From positions 62,001-126,000 of the forward strand of contig NZ_NWVD01000008.1 in assembly GCF_002374835.1 (NCBI RefSeq): DNA of 64,000 bases. Direction: 5' to 3'. The notes under the pieces are model-generated. The model did not search any database. It was not told the DNA's origin and saw only the letters and a list, made by a program, of their open reading frames with translations. Shown here piece after piece: positions 1 through 7,818 of this stretch. Source of the stretch: Sphingomonas ginsenosidimutans. Lineage in GTDB: Bacteria; Pseudomonadota; Alphaproteobacteria; Sphingomonadales; Sphingomonadaceae. Numbering within the stretch: position 1 is the first letter of the stretch; each line of letters starts with the position of its first letter. Made by a program: the position numbers and the translations under genes.

Positions 1-1251
1 GACATGCCGGCGCGCGTGTTCGCGCAGGGGCTGGTCGACGGGCAGTTGCTGTTCCAGACCAGCGAGGCGTGGGGCGACATTCCCGCTGGGGCGATCGCCA
101 GCGCGCCGCTGAGCGCGGTACGCACCGGGCGCTTCACGCCGGAGGTGGTGTTCGCCCCCGGTGCGCGCCAGACGGTCGACGGATTCGCGACGACGCGGCA
201 CCACGTCATCGCCAACGTCTATGACAATGTCCGTGCGACGCCGATGGTGTTCACGCATGCCGATGGCCGCTGGACGTCGCGCGCATTGCCGCTGGCCGAC
301 AACGCCTCGATCGACGTCGTCAGCACGACCGACTCCAGCGACCAGGCCTATATGCAGGTCACCGGTTTCCTGACGCCGACGACCTTGTGGGCGGTCGACG
401 CCAGCGGCGCGACGAAACCGGCCGAGGTGAAGGCGTTGCCCGCGAAGTTCGATGCGTCGCGCGACGTGGTCGAACAGTTCGAGGCGACGTCGACCGACGG
501 CACGAAGGTTCCGTATTTCGTCGTCCACCGCAAGGATGCGAAGCTGGACGGCAGCACGCCGACGATCATGACTGCCTATGGCGGGTTCGAATCGTCGATG
601 ACGCCCTATTACTCCGGCATCACCGGCAAGCTGTGGCTGGAACGCGGCGGCAGCTTCGTGCTGGCGAACATCCGCGGCGGGGGCGAGTTCGGGCCGAAAT
701 GGCACGACGCCGGACGCAAGACGAAGCGGCAGGTGATCTATGACGATTTCGCCGCGGTGGCGAAGGACCTGATCGCGCGGCGGCTCACCAGCGCGGCGAA
801 GCTGGGCATCTATGGCGGGTCGAACGGTGGGCTGCTGATGGGGGTGGAGTTCAACCAGCATCCCGAATTGTGGAAGGCGGTGACGATCCAGGTGCCGTTG
901 CTGGACATGCTGCGCTACGAACAGATCGCGGCCGGCGCGTCCTGGGTGGACGAATATGGTTCGGTGACGGTGCCGGAAGAGCGCGCGTTCCTGGCGAAGA
1001 TTTCGCCCTATCAGAACATCCGCCGCGGGGTGGCCTATCCCGAACCCTATATCTGGACCACGACCAAGGACGACCGCGTCGGGCCGCAGCATGCGCGCAA
1101 GTTCGCCGCGCGGCTGAAGGAATATGGCCTGCCGTATCTGTTCTTCGAGGATACCGCCGGCGGCCATTCGGGCGACGCGGATATTGAGCAGGGCGCGCGG
1201 TTGCAGGCGTTGCAGATGACCTATTTTGCGCAGAAATTGCTGGGCCAGTAG
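1..1251 (+). CDS. Prolyl oligopeptidase family serine peptidase (S9), C-terminal part
   Basis: The reading frame is open to the left edge, so this is the 3' part of a longer gene; S9A enzymes are usually about 680-720 aa. The visible 416 codons cover the end of the beta-propeller and the complete alpha/beta-hydrolase domain. The nucleophile elbow GGSNGG puts Ser near residue 273 counted from the Met at base 4, the acid lies in KDDRVGP (about 356-357), and the His is in GGHSG (about 388). The family cleaves short peptides after proline. No signal peptide can be judged because the N-terminus is outside the window. The family call is secure; substrate and location are not. Confidence 0.93.
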   Translation, partial: DMPARVFAQGLVDGQLLFQTSEAWGDIPAGAIASAPLSAVRTGRFTPEVVFAPGARQTVDGFATTRHHVIANVYDNVRATPMVFTHADGRWTSRALPLADNASIDVVSTTDSSDQAYMQVTGFLTPTTLWAVDASGATKPAEVKALPAKFDASRDVVEQFEATSTDGTKVPYFVVHRKDAKLDGSTPTIMTAYGGFESSMTPYYSGITGKLWLERGGSFVLANIRGGGEFGPKWHDAGRKTKRQVIYDDFAAVAKDLIARRLTSAAKLGIYGGSNGGLLMGVEFNQHPELWKAVTIQVPLLDMLRYEQIAAGASWVDEYGSVTVPEERAFLAKISPYQNIRRGVAYPEPYIWTTTKDDRVGPQHARKFAARLKEYGLPYLFFEDTAGGHSGDADIEQGARLQALQMTYFAQKLLGQ

Positions 1252-1294
1252 AATGTGGCAGGGCCGGGCGGTCGACGGATCGCCCGCCCGGTTC

Positions 1295-1322
1295 TTGCTG
1301 CAACGCAGCGAATTGCGCTAAG
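1295..1322 (+). promoter_or_regulatory. Candidate housekeeping promoter (TTG...GCTAAG)
   Basis: TTGCTG (1295-1300) and GCTAAG (1317-1322) are 16 bases apart, just before the ATG at 1332. They resemble the alphaproteobacterial biosynthetic-gene promoter described in Caulobacter (TTGaCG, then GCTA). The string ATTGCGCTAAG also occurs upstream of rpsB. If used, the leader would be very short. Confidence 0.35.
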
Positions 1323-1331
1323 GGTAGCGCG

Positions 1332-1673
1332 ATGGAAGCCGAACCCGATGGCCGCGCAGGCGGCGCCGTGCCCGATACCGTTCCGATCGTTTTCGAAGCG
1401 ATCGTCAAGCAGCAGGCGATCGCCGCCACCTATAATCGTGGCAGCGTGACGCTGGCGCCGCACATCATCTATACCAAGCATGGCGAGATCTATCTCGACG
1501 CGATGACGATCGAGCGCGACGGCCAGCCGCCGAAGGAGCCGAAGATCGGCGCGTTCAAGCTCGCCGGTCTCAGCGGGCTGCGCATCACGCCGCGCCGATT
1601 CCGGCCGAGCGAATTGTTCACCCCCGGCGACGCCAAATATGAGGGCGTGACGCTGCTGGCGGTGGAGCTCTGA
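1332..1673 (+). CDS. Hypothetical protein, 113 aa
   Basis: A short soluble protein that I do not recognise at family level. It begins with an acidic, low-complexity stretch of about 18 residues, followed by a compact, probably beta-rich segment with phrases such as VIFEAIVKQQ-like, TYNRG and GEIYLDAMTIERDG. There is no signal peptide, membrane segment or cysteine cluster. Codon use matches its neighbours and the gene lies about 80 bases after the peptidase stop with its own candidate promoter. It looks like a small conserved sphingomonad protein of unknown function. The phrase RDGQPPKEPKIGAFKL suggests an exposed loop. Confidence 0.7.
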   Translation: MEAEPDGRAGGAVPDTVPIVFEAIVKQQAIAATYNRGSVTLAPHIIYTKHGEIYLDAMTIERDGQPPKEPKIGAFKLAGLSGLRITPRRFRPSELFTPGDAKYEGVTLLAVEL

Positions 1674-1711
1674 GCCAGCCGGACGAGACGCGGGCGCGGT
1701 CGATCGGTCGC

Positions 1712-2080
1712 GTGCTGCTGATCGCTTTCTATGCGCTGGCGGGCGTCGCGCATCTGGTCGTCACCGATGCGATGGTGCGGATCGTCCCGGCGTGGGTGCA
1801 GATGCCGCATGCGGTGGTGATCGCCACGGGCCTGTGCGAGCTGGCAGGCGCCGCCGCGCTGGTCACGCACCGCTGGCGACGTGCCGCCGGATGGGCGCTG
1901 GCGGCCTATGCGCTGTGCGTCTGGCCGGCCAACGCGCACCATGCGATCATCGACCTGTCGGGCGGCACTGGGCTCCCGATCTGGTATCACGCGCCACGGC
2001 TGGCGTTGCAGCCGGCGATCATCTGGTGGGCGCTATGGGCCAGCGGCGCAGTGCGCGTCAGCCGTCGAGCGCCGCGATAA
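1712..2080 (+). CDS. DoxX-like small integral membrane protein
   Basis: 122 aa with four hydrophobic segments (about 1-17, 27-48, 54-76 and 86-106), the usual four-helix DoxX/DUF4267-like layout. Characteristic pieces are FYALAGVAHL at the first helix and the ANAHHAI histidines between helices three and four. The GTG at 1712 is used here; the frame stays open upstream to the stop of the preceding gene without an ATG or GTG, so the true N-terminus could be about ten residues longer. The role is unknown; relatives are linked to redox or quinone-associated membrane functions. The 3' end overlaps the oppositely oriented DUF5872 gene by 23 bases. Confidence 0.72.
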   Translation: MLLIAFYALAGVAHLVVTDAMVRIVPAWVQMPHAVVIATGLCELAGAAALVTHRWRRAAGWALAAYALCVWPANAHHAIIDLSGGTGLPIWYHAPRLALQPAIIWWALWASGAVRVSRRAPR

Positions 2081-2552
2081 GCTGATCCCTGGTCATTTTC
2101 GACCGACCGGGAATGTCGCGCTTCCTCGCCTGTTCGTACAGGTCGGCGCGGGTGCGGTGGTCGTGGTGGCGGCGCGTCTTGCGGGCGATATCAGCCGGCT
2201 GGGCGGAGAATTGCCGCCCCTTGCCGGTGTCGTCACGCTTGCGCGCGGTGGTGCGGCGATATTCGTCGTCGCTCAGTTCCTCGCGCGCGGCCTTGGGCAG
2301 ATAGCGTTCGCCGGTCTTGCCGCTTTCCTCCCCGGACCGGGTGCCCCAATCCTCCTTCGTCCAGCGGTGCAGCGCGTTGTCGGGGTCACGCGCGCCGCGA
2401 TAGCCGCCGCCGCGCTTCTTGTATTGCGCGACCGCCAGCTGTGCCTTGCGCGCCGACCATTGGCCGGGGCGGCCGCCCTTCGATCCGGCGGTGACCTCCT
2501 GCTTCACCTCCTCCCACAGCGCGGCGTCGGTCCTCTCGGCGGTTTCGGACAT
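2058..2552 (-). CDS. DUF5872-type protein with Rho-N/SAP-like C-terminus
   Basis: 164 aa, highly charged. The N-terminal half has the LWEEVKQEVTAGSKGG and QWSARKAQLAVAQYKKRGGGY type motifs of DUF5872. The C-terminal 30 residues (LYEQARKRDIPGRSKMTRDQLIAAL) resemble the small helical Rho-N/SAP-like fold often found in nucleic-acid-binding proteins. A strong Shine-Dalgarno (GAAGGAG) lies just before the ATG. The gene follows pcrA by 46 bases on the same strand, so co-transcription with a DNA helicase is plausible. A DNA- or RNA-associated role is inference only. A GC-only hairpin at 2568-2583 separates the two genes. Confidence 0.8.
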   Translation of the reverse strand: MSETAERTDAALWEEVKQEVTAGSKGGRPGQWSARKAQLAVAQYKKRGGGYRGARDPDNALHRWTKEDWGTRSGEESGKTGERYLPKAAREELSDDEYRRTTARKRDDTGKGRQFSAQPADIARKTRRHHDHRTRADLYEQARKRDIPGRSKMTRDQLIAALDG

Positions 2553-2598
2553 GGCGTCGCTCCTTCGCGCGCGCCAACGCGCGAGCGCGGGGCAGGGA

Positions 2599-4908
2599 TC
2601 AGGCCGGGGTGACGAAACTGTCCATCACGCGCTTGCGCCCGGCCTGTTCGAAATCGATCTCCAGCTTGTTGCCCTCGATCTCGGCGATCGCGCCATAGCC
2701 GAATTTCTGGTGGAAGACGCGCTGCCCGGTCACCAGGTCGCCGCGCCCCTTGTTGCCCAGGCTGACCGCCGACGCGCGGCTTTCGACCACGCGCACCGGT
2801 TCGCGAGTGAAGGTGCGGCTGGTCCATTCGCCGCCCGGCTTGCTGCCCAGCGCGCCCGCCGCGCGCTGCCACCCCGGCCCGCGGCCGGTGCCGCGCGCGA
2901 CGTCGGCGAACGGATCGGCACGTTCGGACCAGTTGGCGCGCCACAGGCTCTCGCCCCCCGACATGCTGGTCTCGCTGTCGATATGGTGCGGCGGCAGCTC
3001 GCCGACGAAGCGCGACGGGATCGAGCTGGTCCACTGGCCGTAGATGCGGCGGTTGGCGGCATGGAGGATCGTCGCGCGGCGGCGCGCGCGGGTGATCGCG
3101 ACATAGGCGAGGCGGCGCTCCTCCTCCAGGCTGCGCGTGCCGCCCTCGTCCAGTGCGCGCTGCGAGGGGAAGATGCCTTCTTCCCAGCCGGCCAGGAACA
3201 CCGTGTCGAACTCCAGCCCCTTGGCGGCGTGGATGGTCATGATCGTGACCTTGGGATCCTCGCGCGTCGCCTCATTGTCCATGACGAGGCTGACATGCTC
3301 CAGGAACGCGCCGAGGCTTTCATATTCCTCCATCGCGCGGACCAGTTCGGACAAATTCTCCAGCCGACCCGCTGCCTCGGTCGACTTTTCCGCCTGCCAC
3401 ATCGCGGTATAGCCGCTTTCGTCGAGGATCTGGCGCGCCAGTTCGGGGTGCGGCAGGTCGCGCGCCATGTCGCGCCAGCGGGCGATGTCGCCGACGAAAT
3501 TGCCCAGGCTGCGGCGCGCCTGCGGGGTCAGTTCGTCGGTATCGAGGATGCGTGCGGCGGCGATCGTCAGCGGCATTCCCCCGGCGCGCGCCAGCTGGTG
3601 CAGCTTGGCGATCGCCTTGTCGCCCAGCCCGCGCTTGGGGGTGTTGACGATCCGTTCGAACGCCAGGTCGTCGGCGGGCTGGTTGACGACGCGCAGATAG
3701 GCGAGCGCATCGCGGATCTCCGCCCGTTCGTAGAAGCGGAAGCCGCCGACGATGCGGTAGGGCAGCCCGATCGAGATGAAGCGATCCTCGAACTCGCGGG
3801 TCTGGTGCTGCGCGCGCACCAGGATGGCGACGTCGTCCAGCGACGTGCCGGAACGCTGCGCCGCCTCGATCTCGTCGCCGACGCGGCGTGCCTCTTCCGG
3901 GCCGTCCCAGACGCCGAGCACGCGGACCTTCTCGCCCGCGTCCAGCTCGGTCCACAATTGCTTGCCCAGCCGCCCGCCGTTGTTGGCGATCACGCCGCTG
4001 GCCGCGCCCAGGATGTGCGGGGTGGAGCGGTAATTCTGTTCCAGCCGGATCACGGTGGCGCCGGGGAAGTCCTTCTCGAACTTCAGGATATTCTCGACCT
4101 GCGCGCCGCGCCACGAATAGATCGACTGGTCGTCGTCGCCGACGCAGCAGATGTTGCGCCGCTCCTGCGCCAGCAGCCGCAGCCACAGGTACTGGACCGA
4201 ATTGGTGTCCTGATATTCGTCCACCATGATGTAGCGGAAGCGCTGCTGATACTGTTCCAGCACGCTGCGCTCGCGCTTCAGGATGGTCAGGACGTGGAGC
4301 AGCAGGTCGCCGAAGTCGCAGGCGTTCACCGCCCTCAGCCGCTCCTGATACTGCTGGTACAATTCGCCGCCTCGGCCGTTCGCATAGCGTTCGCTTTCGC
4401 CCGCATCGACCTCCGCCGGGGTCAGGCCGCGGTTCTTCCATTCGTCGATCAGCCCCGCCAGGCTGCGCGCCGGGAAACGCTTCTCGTCGATGTCCGCCGC
4501 GACGATCAGCTGCTTGATGAGGCGCAGCTGGTCGTCGGTGTCGAGGATCGTGAAATTGGATTGCAGCCCGACCAGCTCGGCATGGCGGCGCAGCATCTTC
4601 GCGCCGATCGCGTGGAACGTCCCCAGCCACGGCATCCCCTCCACCGCCTCGCCCACCAGCCGCCCCACGCGCTCGCGCATCTCGCGTGCGGCCTTGTTGG
4701 TGAAGGTGACGGCCAGAATCTCCGACGGCCAGGCGCGGCGGGTGTAGAGCAGGTGCGCCAGCCGCGCGGTCAGCGCCGCGGTCTTGCCCGTGCCCGCGCC
4801 GGCGAGCACCAGCACCGGCCCGTCGGTGGTCAGCACGGCCTGCCGCTGCGGTTCGTTGAGGCCGGACAGGTACGGTGCGGCGTCGGTGGTAGGGGAAAGC
4901 TCGGTCAC
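2599..4908 (-). CDS. ATP-dependent DNA helicase UvrD/PcrA
   Basis: Superfamily 1A 3'-5' DNA helicase of repair and replication restart. Motifs in order: LNEPQRQAVLT (Q motif), the Walker A AGAGTGKTAALTAR, VDEYQDTN (Walker B/DEXQD), GDDDQSIYSWRGA, EQNYRSTP, IMTIHAAKGLEF and VAITRARR. From the chosen start it is 769 aa, near the family norm. The open frame extends to an ATG at 5004, but that adds 32 residues with no helicase similarity and runs to the edge of the divergent GFA gene, so the GTG at 4908 (VTELSP) is preferred. The last 130 residues form the variable linker and Tudor-like tail (FHQKFGYGAIAEIEGNKLEIDF), typical of PcrA/UvrD. Confidence 0.95.
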   Translation of the reverse strand: MTELSPTTDAAPYLSGLNEPQRQAVLTTDGPVLVLAGAGTGKTAALTARLAHLLYTRRAWPSEILAVTFTNKAAREMRERVGRLVGEAVEGMPWLGTFHAIGAKMLRRHAELVGLQSNFTILDTDDQLRLIKQLIVAADIDEKRFPARSLAGLIDEWKNRGLTPAEVDAGESERYANGRGGELYQQYQERLRAVNACDFGDLLLHVLTILKRERSVLEQYQQRFRYIMVDEYQDTNSVQYLWLRLLAQERRNICCVGDDDQSIYSWRGAQVENILKFEKDFPGATVIRLEQNYRSTPHILGAASGVIANNGGRLGKQLWTELDAGEKVRVLGVWDGPEEARRVGDEIEAAQRSGTSLDDVAILVRAQHQTREFEDRFISIGLPYRIVGGFRFYERAEIRDALAYLRVVNQPADDLAFERIVNTPKRGLGDKAIAKLHQLARAGGMPLTIAAARILDTDELTPQARRSLGNFVGDIARWRDMARDLPHPELARQILDESGYTAMWQAEKSTEAAGRLENLSELVRAMEEYESLGAFLEHVSLVMDNEATREDPKVTIMTIHAAKGLEFDTVFLAGWEEGIFPSQRALDEGGTRSLEEERRLAYVAITRARRRATILHAANRRIYGQWTSSIPSRFVGELPPHHIDSETSMSGGESLWRANWSERADPFADVARGTGRGPGWQRAAGALGSKPGGEWTSRTFTREPVRVVESRASAVSLGNKGRGDLVTGQRVFHQKFGYGAIAEIEGNKLEIDFEQAGRKRVMDSFVTPA

Positions 4909-4987
4909 CGACGAACAGGTAGGGAACGCGCGCCGCCGCGGCAAGCCGCCGCGCGACGTCACGCTTGCATCGCGCCGCGCATCGTGG

Positions 4988-5002
4988 GAACATAGCATAA
5001 AC
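4988..5002. promoter_or_regulatory. Weak LexA-like box (GTTY-N7-GTTC)
   Basis: On the minus strand this reads GTTT-N7-GTTC, one mismatch from the alphaproteobacterial SOS box GTTC-N7-GTTC. It sits between the divergent helicase and GFA genes, about 80 bases upstream of the preferred helicase start. SOS control of a UvrD-type helicase would make sense, but one-mismatch sites are common by chance. Confidence 0.25.
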
Positions 5003-5018
5003 AAACGGGAGAGACGGC

Positions 5019-5423
5019 GTGACGATCAGCGGCAGGTGCCATTGCGGCGCCGTAACCTTTCAGGCGCAGGGCGAACCGGCACATCACGCCATCTGCCATT
5101 GCGGCGACTGCCGCCGCTGGGCCGGTGCGCCGATGGTCGGCTGGATCGCGTTCCAGGAAGATCAGGTGCGAATCGCGGGCACGACCGCCGACTATCGATC
5201 GTCGGAGCTGGGAACGCGCACCTTCTGCCCGGCATGCGGCACGGGCCTCTTCTATCGCAACGCCACAATCCTGCCGGGGATTGTCGATATTCAGTCGGCG
5301 ACGCTCGACCATCCCGAGGATCATTCGCCGGGCGCGCAGATCATGGTACGCGAACGACTGCCCTGGGCGGCGGGGATCGCCGACCTCCCCGCCTTCGCCA
5401 CCTATCCGGGAGTCGACGCATGA
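5019..5423 (+). CDS. GFA (CENP-V/glutathione-dependent formaldehyde-activating) family zinc protein
   Basis: 134 aa with the zinc-ligand pattern of the family: CHCGAVTF near residue 7, CHCGDCRRWAG near 26, and CPACGTGLFYR near 80. Family members bind structural and catalytic zinc; the name-giving reaction (S-hydroxymethylglutathione formation) is established for few members, so the substrate here is unknown. The GTG start follows a GGGAGAG Shine-Dalgarno. Its stop overlaps the ATG of the next gene (ATGA at 5420), so the two are probably translationally coupled. Confidence 0.88.
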   Translation: MTISGRCHCGAVTFQAQGEPAHHAICHCGDCRRWAGAPMVGWIAFQEDQVRIAGTTADYRSSELGTRTFCPACGTGLFYRNATILPGIVDIQSATLDHPEDHSPGAQIMVRERLPWAAGIADLPAFATYPGVDA

Positions 5424-5830
5424 GCGATGCGATCCACCGCTGGCACGATTACATGCGCGCGCCGGACGCCGCCGCGCTGGAGGCGATGCTCCATCCCGAC
5501 GTGGTGTTCCAAAGCCCCGCCGTGCACACGCCGCAGCGCGGGCGTGAGGTGACGATGCGCTATCTGGGTGCGGCGGCGGTCGTGCTGGGCGGCCCCGATT
5601 TCCGCTACGTCAACGAATGGCGCGGGGACGGATCGGCGGTGCTCGAGTTCGAATGCACGCTGGCCGACGAAACGCAGGTCAACGGCGTTGATATCATCGA
5701 ATGGGACGGCGACGATCATATCACCCGCTTCAAGGTGATGATTCGCCCGGTGCGTGCGCTGAACGCGGTCATCCCGCTGATGGCGGCCGAGCTGGCGAAG
5801 CTGGCCCCGCCCGATAGCTCTCACGGCTGA
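5420..5830 (+). CDS. SnoaL-like/NTF2-fold nuclear transport factor 2 family protein
   Basis: 136 aa with the NTF2-like layout: an N-terminal helix pair (IHRWHDYMRAPDAAALEAMLHPDV), a strand with VVFQSPAVHTPQRG, and C-terminal strands (VNGVDIIEWDGDDHITRFKVMIRP). The cone-shaped fold typically houses isomerases, hydrolases or ligand binders of small molecules. No catalytic His/Asp pair can be assigned with confidence. It is coupled to the GFA gene by a 4-base overlap; a joint role in handling a small electrophile is only inference. Confidence 0.8.
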   Translation: MSDAIHRWHDYMRAPDAAALEAMLHPDVVFQSPAVHTPQRGREVTMRYLGAAAVVLGGPDFRYVNEWRGDGSAVLEFECTLADETQVNGVDIIEWDGDDHITRFKVMIRPVRALNAVIPLMAAELAKLAPPDSSHG

Positions 5831-5889
5831 ACCCCCGCGGTCCCGTCGCGACACAGCGCCGCCGCGCGTTGCGCCGCTGGGGGGCGCAT

Positions 5890-5907
5890 CCGTCATGAGA
5901 TTGTCAC
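5890..5907 (+). promoter_or_regulatory. PHO-box-like PhoB site upstream of pit
   Basis: Two 7-base direct repeats CCGTCAT and TTGTCAC are separated by 4 bases, the geometry of the PhoB box (CTGTCAT-N4-CTGTCAY), with one mismatch in each repeat. It ends 25 bases before the Pit start codon, so bound PhoB would cover or abut the promoter. In Sinorhizobium a low-affinity pit gene is repressed by PhoB, which would fit. Confidence 0.6.
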
Positions 5908-5932
5908 GGACGGAGACGATGGGGCGAAGGTG

Positions 5933-7567
5933 ATGGCTACCATTGTCCCCGCGGAGGCTCAGGCGGCCGCCGCTCCGTCGACCCGGCGGTTCGATGCCCC
6001 GGTTCATCCCGTGGCGCGTCTGCTGTTCCTGGCCCTGGTGGTCGGGGGCTTCGGCTATGCTGCGGTCAGCGTGATCCGCGATACGCAGCTGGTGGGGACC
6101 CCGCTGGCAAGCGGGGTATTCCTGTTCCTGGTGCTGGCGTTGCTGATCGCGCTCGGCTTCGAATTCGTGAACGGTTTCCACGATACCGCCAATGCGGTGG
6201 CGACGGTGATTTATACCAACTCGCTGCCCGCCCATGCCGCGGTGGTGTGGTCGGGATTCTTCAATTTCCTGGGCGTGATGCTGTCGTCAGGCGCGGTCGC
6301 CTATTCGATCGTCACGCTGTTGCCGGTGGACCTGATCCTGAATGTCGGATCGGGGGCGGGCTTCGCCATGATCTTCGCGCTGCTGCTGGCGGCGGTGGTG
6401 TGGAATCTGGCGACCTGGTATGTCGGGCTCCCCAACAGCTCCAGCCACACGCTGATCGGATCGGTGCTGGGCGTCGGCTTCGCCAACCAGCTGCTCAGCG
6501 CTGGCCGGGGCGGCACCTCGGGCGTCGACTGGAGCCAGGCGAGCAAGGTGCTGACCGGATTGTGGATGGCGCCGCTGATCGGCTTCTTCGCGGCGGCGCT
6601 GCTGCTGGTCGTGCTGCGCTACGTCACGCGCAACCCGAAGCTGATGGAGGCGCCGGAGGGCGACGCCCCCCCGACGCGGGGTATCCGGGCGCTGCTGATC
6701 TTCACCTGCACCGCGGTGTCGTTCAGCCACGGGTCGAACGATGGGCAGAAGGGCATGGGCCTTATCATGCTGATCCTGATCGGATGCGCGCCCACCGCCT
6801 ATGCGCTGAACCGTACCCAGCCAGCGAGCGAAACGCCGGCCTTCGTCGCCAGCGCGCAGGCCGCGTCGACGGTGCTGGTGCGCAAGGGCGCGGCGGCGGT
6901 GCCGCTGGAGCGCGCGCGGCCCATCCTGGTCCGGGCGCTGGAGCAGCGCGCCACCGTCGATCCGCTGGTGTACGGCGCGGTGGTCAGCGTGTCGGACGAC
7001 CTGTCGCGCCGCGTCTCGGCATATCGCGCGCTCAGCAACGTTCCCGCCGGGGCGACGCAGAACGTGCGCAACGACATGTACCTGGTGCTGGAAACGATGC
7101 GGGCGATCGCCAAGGCCCCGAAGGCGGGGCTGAGCGCCGCGGATGTCGACGAGCTGAAGGCGTATCAGGAACGGCTGGAGAAGGGCACGCGCTTCATCCC
7201 GCTGTGGGTCAAGATCGCGGTCGCGCTGGCGCTGGGGCTGGGCACGATGATCGGCTGGAAGCGGATCGTCGTCACGGTGGGCGAGAAGATCGGCAAGCAG
7301 CACATGACCTATGGCATGGGCGCGTCGGCGGAGCTGGTGGCGGCGGGCACGATCCTGGCGGCGGACCGCTTCGGCCTACCGGTGTCGACCACGCACATCC
7401 TGTCGTCGGGCGTCGCCGGCGCCTCGGTGGCGAGCGGGCAGGGATTGCAGCGCCGCACCCTGCTGCAGCTCGCCGCGGCGTGGCTCCTGACGCTGCCGGT
7501 GGCGATGCTGCTGTCAGGAGTGCTGTACTGGATGCTGTTGCTGGTCGTGCGCGCGGGCGGGCTGTAA
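5933..7567 (+). CDS. Inorganic phosphate transporter, PiT family
   Basis: 544 aa from the ATG; a GTG directly before it is an alternative, but the GGGG Shine-Dalgarno spacing favours the ATG. This is a low-affinity phosphate:cation symporter of the inner membrane. Both PiT repeats are present: FVNGFHDTANAVAT in the N-half and FSHGSNDGQKGMG in the middle, with PNSSSHTLIGS and PVSTTHILSSGV paired motifs. About ten membrane segments are visible. Between the halves there is a soluble insertion of about 120 residues (roughly 285-410, helical and charged), as in the longer PitA-like proteins. The PHO-box-like element upstream suggests control by phosphate status. Confidence 0.95.
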   Translation: MATIVPAEAQAAAAPSTRRFDAPVHPVARLLFLALVVGGFGYAAVSVIRDTQLVGTPLASGVFLFLVLALLIALGFEFVNGFHDTANAVATVIYTNSLPAHAAVVWSGFFNFLGVMLSSGAVAYSIVTLLPVDLILNVGSGAGFAMIFALLLAAVVWNLATWYVGLPNSSSHTLIGSVLGVGFANQLLSAGRGGTSGVDWSQASKVLTGLWMAPLIGFFAAALLLVVLRYVTRNPKLMEAPEGDAPPTRGIRALLIFTCTAVSFSHGSNDGQKGMGLIMLILIGCAPTAYALNRTQPASETPAFVASAQAASTVLVRKGAAAVPLERARPILVRALEQRATVDPLVYGAVVSVSDDLSRRVSAYRALSNVPAGATQNVRNDMYLVLETMRAIAKAPKAGLSAADVDELKAYQERLEKGTRFIPLWVKIAVALALGLGTMIGWKRIVVTVGEKIGKQHMTYGMGASAELVAAGTILAADRFGLPVSTTHILSSGVAGASVASGQGLQRRTLLQLAAAWLLTLPVAMLLSGVLYWMLLLVVRAGGL

Positions 7568-7600
7568 GCGCAGGCCTGTTCGCCGGGCCGGTATGAAAAA

Positions 7601-7632
7601 ACGGGGCGGCGCCTGGGCAGGTGCCGCCCCGT
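7601..7632. terminator. Strong hairpin after pit, poly-A on its 5' side
   Basis: A 13-bp stem (one G-U) with a 6-base loop starts at ACGGGGCGGC and closes at GCCGCCCCGT. On the plus strand it is preceded by six A residues but not followed by Ts, so a classical U-tail exists only for minus-strand transcription. It still probably ends or stabilises the pit transcript. Confidence 0.6.
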
Positions 7633-7724
7633 AGTTCAGGGAAGGTCCGGGCGAGGGGGCTTTGCCCGGTCCGCGAGGCGCCCCACAGGGGGAGGGGCAG
7701 CCACCAAGCCCGCCTAGCGGTTCA

Positions 7725-7739
7725 ACATTGCTGCAATGT
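7725..7739. promoter_or_regulatory. Palindrome ACATTGC-T-GCAATGT upstream of MFS gene
   Basis: A perfect 7+7 inverted repeat with one central base, 80 bases before the MFS start codon, in a 186-base stretch with no other gene. It has the form of a dimeric repressor operator. The regulator is unknown; no regulator gene is adjacent. Confidence 0.35.
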
Positions 7740-7818
7740 GTCGGTCCGAGAGGATTTCGTGACCGAAGCGTGCGATTTGCGCGTTGACGCCCGCCCCCCG
7801 CGGCGTCGATGAGACGCC

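Noticed and set aside
2419..4995. 858-codon open frame on the plus strand opposite the helicase
   Set aside because: It is an antisense shadow of the GC-rich helicase gene; the protein is Arg/Ala/Gln-rich with no motif, and no ribosome site fits.
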